The notes under the pieces were generated by a model, which was given only the letters and a program-made list of their open reading frames with translations, did no database searches and was not told where the DNA came from. DNA of 64,000 bases, taken from positions 10,882,001-10,946,000 of the forward strand of contig NW_023503493.1 in assembly GCF_014529535.1 (NCBI RefSeq), read 5' to 3'. The stretch comes from Bradysia coprophila. Taxonomy: Eukaryota; Arthropoda; Insecta; Diptera; Sciaridae. This document shows positions 60,830 to 64,000 of this stretch, piece after piece. Positions within the stretch are counted from its first letter, which is position 1. Each line of letters opens with the position of its first letter. The position numbers and the translations under genes are program-made.

Positions 60830-61900
60830 CAGTTTAAATGAGCCACGATAGAGAACGGGCCGGGCCATCGTGAAGAAAAAAAATATTTAAAAAAAAAATT
60901 GAATAAATTTTCACCATTAAGAAGTAGAGGAAAAAGGAGGCATAGGAAAATTTATTTGGTAAATTCGAAGACGATTTGTGGAACAATTTTTTATTGGAAT
61001 TAAGTTAATGGTGAAGAAAGACTTCCTGAATCTATTTAGACTACCACCCAAATTGGATATTTGACTTGTTTTATGTGAAAATTGATTTGTGAAAGAAGAT
61101 TGTGTGAAGTTCGAGGAAGAAGAAAGATATTTTAATCGGAAAAACGAAAGGATAAAAAAAAACTAGTGAAAAGGACGAGAAAGACGAGTTTTCTGTTTTA
61201 ATGCAAAAAAGGAAAATTATCAGCTTACTAACAAGGATTTTCATTTTTGATTAAAGTTTTCAGGAAAATCGCTTGTCAACTCATTAGGTTAAGAAAAGAG
61301 AAAAGAAAATTCTTTTCCTGCTAAATTGCTGCCACTTTCGTGTCACTTTAGATGCTTTTTATAAATCTAATTTCCGTCGAAAGAGTAAAAAGCACCAAAC
61401 GATAAAATAAAAAATAAAAAAATTTGTGTGCGACATGAAAAACCACTTCGGTCACTATTTCTCTATAACAAAGGAGTTGCTTGTAGGGAGCTAATTATTG
61501 TTACAAATAAATGAAGGAAAAAAGTGGTGCTTAGTTGCTGGTGTGTAATACATAATTTATTTGATTTTATTTGTCGAAAGGACAGTGTAGCAGAGGTGAA
61601 GTAAATTTTTCGGAATATTTTTCTTTTTCGTTTTGTGTATTACTCAGCATTCTAGTGTATATGTACATACATACGTGCGTGTGAGTGTGAATAGTTTTAA
61701 ACGATTCTAAGGATATAATAAATAAAGAAACGGAAATAACACCCAAAACTTACAAAGCGAAAGAAGAAAAAAGCTTCTCGACGAGTTACTGCAAAGGAAT
61801 ATCAATTTTTCGTTTCCTCCGGGTTGCTTTTGTTTTTGCACACTGTTTGTGTGTTCGACCCACCCAAAAACATTGTGCTTCGATCACCGATCCAACGGTA
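60830..61900 (+). other. Possible long noncoding first exon of a gene running off the right edge
   Basis: Purine-rich sequence with many GAAAAG and AAAGA words and no long open frame, ending CCGATCCAACG before GTAAGAT (61901), a good splice donor. A TATATAG at 60672 lies upstream. The pattern resembles long 5' UTR exons of fly developmental or neuronal genes, but no coding exon is in the window to confirm it. Confidence 0.25.
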
Positions 61901-64000
61901 AGATATGGTTTTCTTAATTGATCTGTTTGTTTTTAAAATCTCATTTTCGTGCTGGCTAAATTGACTTCCCGGAAAAAGTTAGTCTAACATTCATATCCAA
62001 TCAACACTTTGAAACATTGAATGAATCATTTTTGAATGAAAGTTTCAAATTTACATTCGGTGAACGGTGTGGTTGTCTCGAAATCGATATATAACTTATT
62101 ACTGACGTTTACTATCAATTTTCCGATTTGTGTGTATTATTGCCTGGCTTATAAAGTGTCAATGATAGTATGACCGAAAAGAAAAGAAAAACTTTACTTT
62201 TCGATACAATATCCGTTCTATATTTAGCCAAAACACACGGCTGTGATATTATGTAATATTTTGTTTATTGATTTTTCGTCGAAAGACAAGTCATTTTCAT
62301 TGGAAAATTGTCGCTTCAATCATTTTTATTTTATACATTCGTAGTGTCCGTTTTGTGTATATTTTTTGTCCAGCGACAAAAAAAGCTCCTTTTTTTGTCG
62401 AACGAAGACATAGCGGATTTCTTTCACACACAACAAAAAAACAGAAAAGAAATTATGTGAGCGAAAGCGATTGCTACTCTAATTTGTGGATTTGACTGGG
62501 AAAATCGATAAATGTGAAAATTGGTTGCTGCTTTCATTCGTTGGGGTAGAACCATTTTTCGGTTTTTGGTTTGGTGTTCTCAACGATTTTCTTATAACTA
62601 ATTTTTTTTAGTATAAAGCCCTTCATTTAGGGAAACAAATTTTTTTCTTGACGATTTTTATTAAATTCCGAAACATTTAATTTCAATAAAACGTCTAGGT
62701 ATACAAAGGGTATATGAGGTATATGATAGGAATGGTGGATGAACATTTACCTCACAAACAGAAATACCGAAATTAATCACCTAAGTCGAATATATTTTAT
62801 GTTTCCAAGTCTATTAATGAAATATTTCGCGATCTTTTAAGGAATTTTCGGGATTCTCGGTACATGATTTAAGAAACCGTTGTGATGATATTAAAATGTA
62901 TAATACTGTACACAAGCAGACATACAGACAAATAATTTTTATGATAGACGGTTGACTTATGGAAAGTGTCCAAAAAATTCTTTGAATTCCAGAAGAAATT
63001 TACACCAGTTCTCTATCAAAAAATTGCAGTAGTTTTCCTATCGGATCTATTACTTCATTTGATCTAAATATTTTCAAGAAATGGATTTCGAATCTATTAC
63101 TTCATTTTTTAAACATATTTTTTGGTAAATAAGAACGTATCAGTTAGAGCTTGTCATTTATTCATTCAGTTGTTGTCGATAACAGATGACAGCGTAACGG
63201 TTACATCTTTGTCTTTCAGTTAACATACTATAAACGTTATCTGAGTTGTCTAAAACACGATTTTTAGAAGCGGAGAGTCATATGTTACTGAGTATGACTA
63301 CAACGACTGGGGATTCTGGTTTTCTTCAATATTTACTGAACCTCCCAGTGTTTGCAAAATAAAAGTTAAAAGTATCAAAACGAGTCTAAACCTAAAAAAT
63401 GGATTATTCGAACTCAAGATAGTAAATATCTGAACAAAAAAAAAACGAATGTCCCAAAATAAACTGGACTTTAAAATCAAGTACGAATGGAGTGCTTTTA
63501 TACCACGCCACTAGTTTTCCGGAACGTATCCAGTATAATCGCTGCTGATTTTTTTAATGAAACATTTTCCCCCTATTATGCTTCTTCACTGAGATACGCT
63601 TGAAGAGTTTTGGAAATGTTGGGTTATCAAAATTAAAAAATTTTTATTGCTCACGAACACCAACAGTTTCAATGCGGAAGGCTTCTTTTTTCGAAAGTTA
63701 TTCGTGAAAAACGCTTGTTGATGTTTCGGAATGGAATGTTTTTCAATCACCTCTACAGCCACAACATAATTGTCTTAAGAGAGTACTAGTAGTATACGTT
63801 TTTCTCAGCAAACGCCAAGAATTCCAAATAGTCAAAGATATTTAGTTAGAATCGGAGAACACATAAACCCTATGTTGTATATGAGGAGGACCCCGAACGC
63901 TATTATTTCACTGGGCCGTATCGCAAAAAAAAAAATCATGGTGGCTATCAGTAACTATCTGCGTTTCAAGGGCGCGTACAAGAATTGTATTTCATTCACT
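61901..64000. other. Right-end region without a recognised gene
   Basis: AT-rich, no coding signal or strong repeat seen. If the exon above is real, this is the start of its first intron. Confidence 0.4.

Overview
This is a gene-sparse, repeat-rich stretch of nuclear DNA from an insect, most likely a fly or midge. I infer this from AT-rich DNA, many introns of 50-70 bp with GT...AG ends, odorant receptors of the insect-only 7tm_6 family, a P450 that reads like the fly CYP28 family, and hAT, Penelope and foldback elements. The species cannot be read from the window. A lower dipteran is plausible but unproven.

Layout. At 1-2.6 kb (minus) is the 5' two thirds of a p68/Rm62-type DEAD-box RNA helicase; its last exons lie off the left edge. 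At 4.9-19.1 kb (minus) are two related odorant receptor genes in tandem. The first is bloated to 8.6 kb by repeats in its introns: a 153-bp tandem array, a 145-bp tandem array and several foldback elements. The second is compact, at 3 kb. At 19.6-21.3 kb is a hAT transposon with an exact 8-bp target duplication and only the transposase C-terminus. At 21.9-22.7 kb is the 3' end of a Penelope-like retroelement. At 23.5-30.7 kb (minus) is a complete 22-exon STAND NTPase of the NWD1/NWD2 type (DUF4062-NACHT-WD40). At 31.7-32.2 kb is a fragment of a reverse-transcriptase element. At 36.0-40.0 kb (plus) is a complete six-exon cytochrome P450. At 41.4-43.2 kb (plus) is a complete seven-exon TFIIH p52 subunit gene. 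At 45.0-55.0 kb (minus) is a five-exon KH-domain, glutamine-rich RNA-binding protein resembling KHDC4/BLOM7, with two introns of about 3 kb. From 55 to 64 kb I see no certain gene, only a coding-like patch at 58.1-58.3 kb and a possible noncoding first exon ending near 61.9 kb.

Exon joins were checked by adding exon lengths and phases. The reading frame closes exactly for both odorant receptors (408 and 404 codons), the NWD protein (1702), the P450 (500), TFIIH p52 (482) and the KH protein (932). Apart from the two paralogous receptors, the genes do not form a pathway: RNA helicase, TFIIH and KH protein are housekeeping nuclear functions, the receptors and P450 are environment-facing, and the NWD protein is a signalling NTPase.

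The main structural theme is foldback DNA. More than twenty inverted-repeat elements of 40 to 1000 bp lie in introns and between genes, several in recognisable families. I found no CRISPR array, tRNA or rRNA. I do not see a convincing new multi-gene system. The best leads are the ribozyme-like motif in the Penelope 3' end, the paired tandem arrays inside one odorant receptor, and the foldback families.
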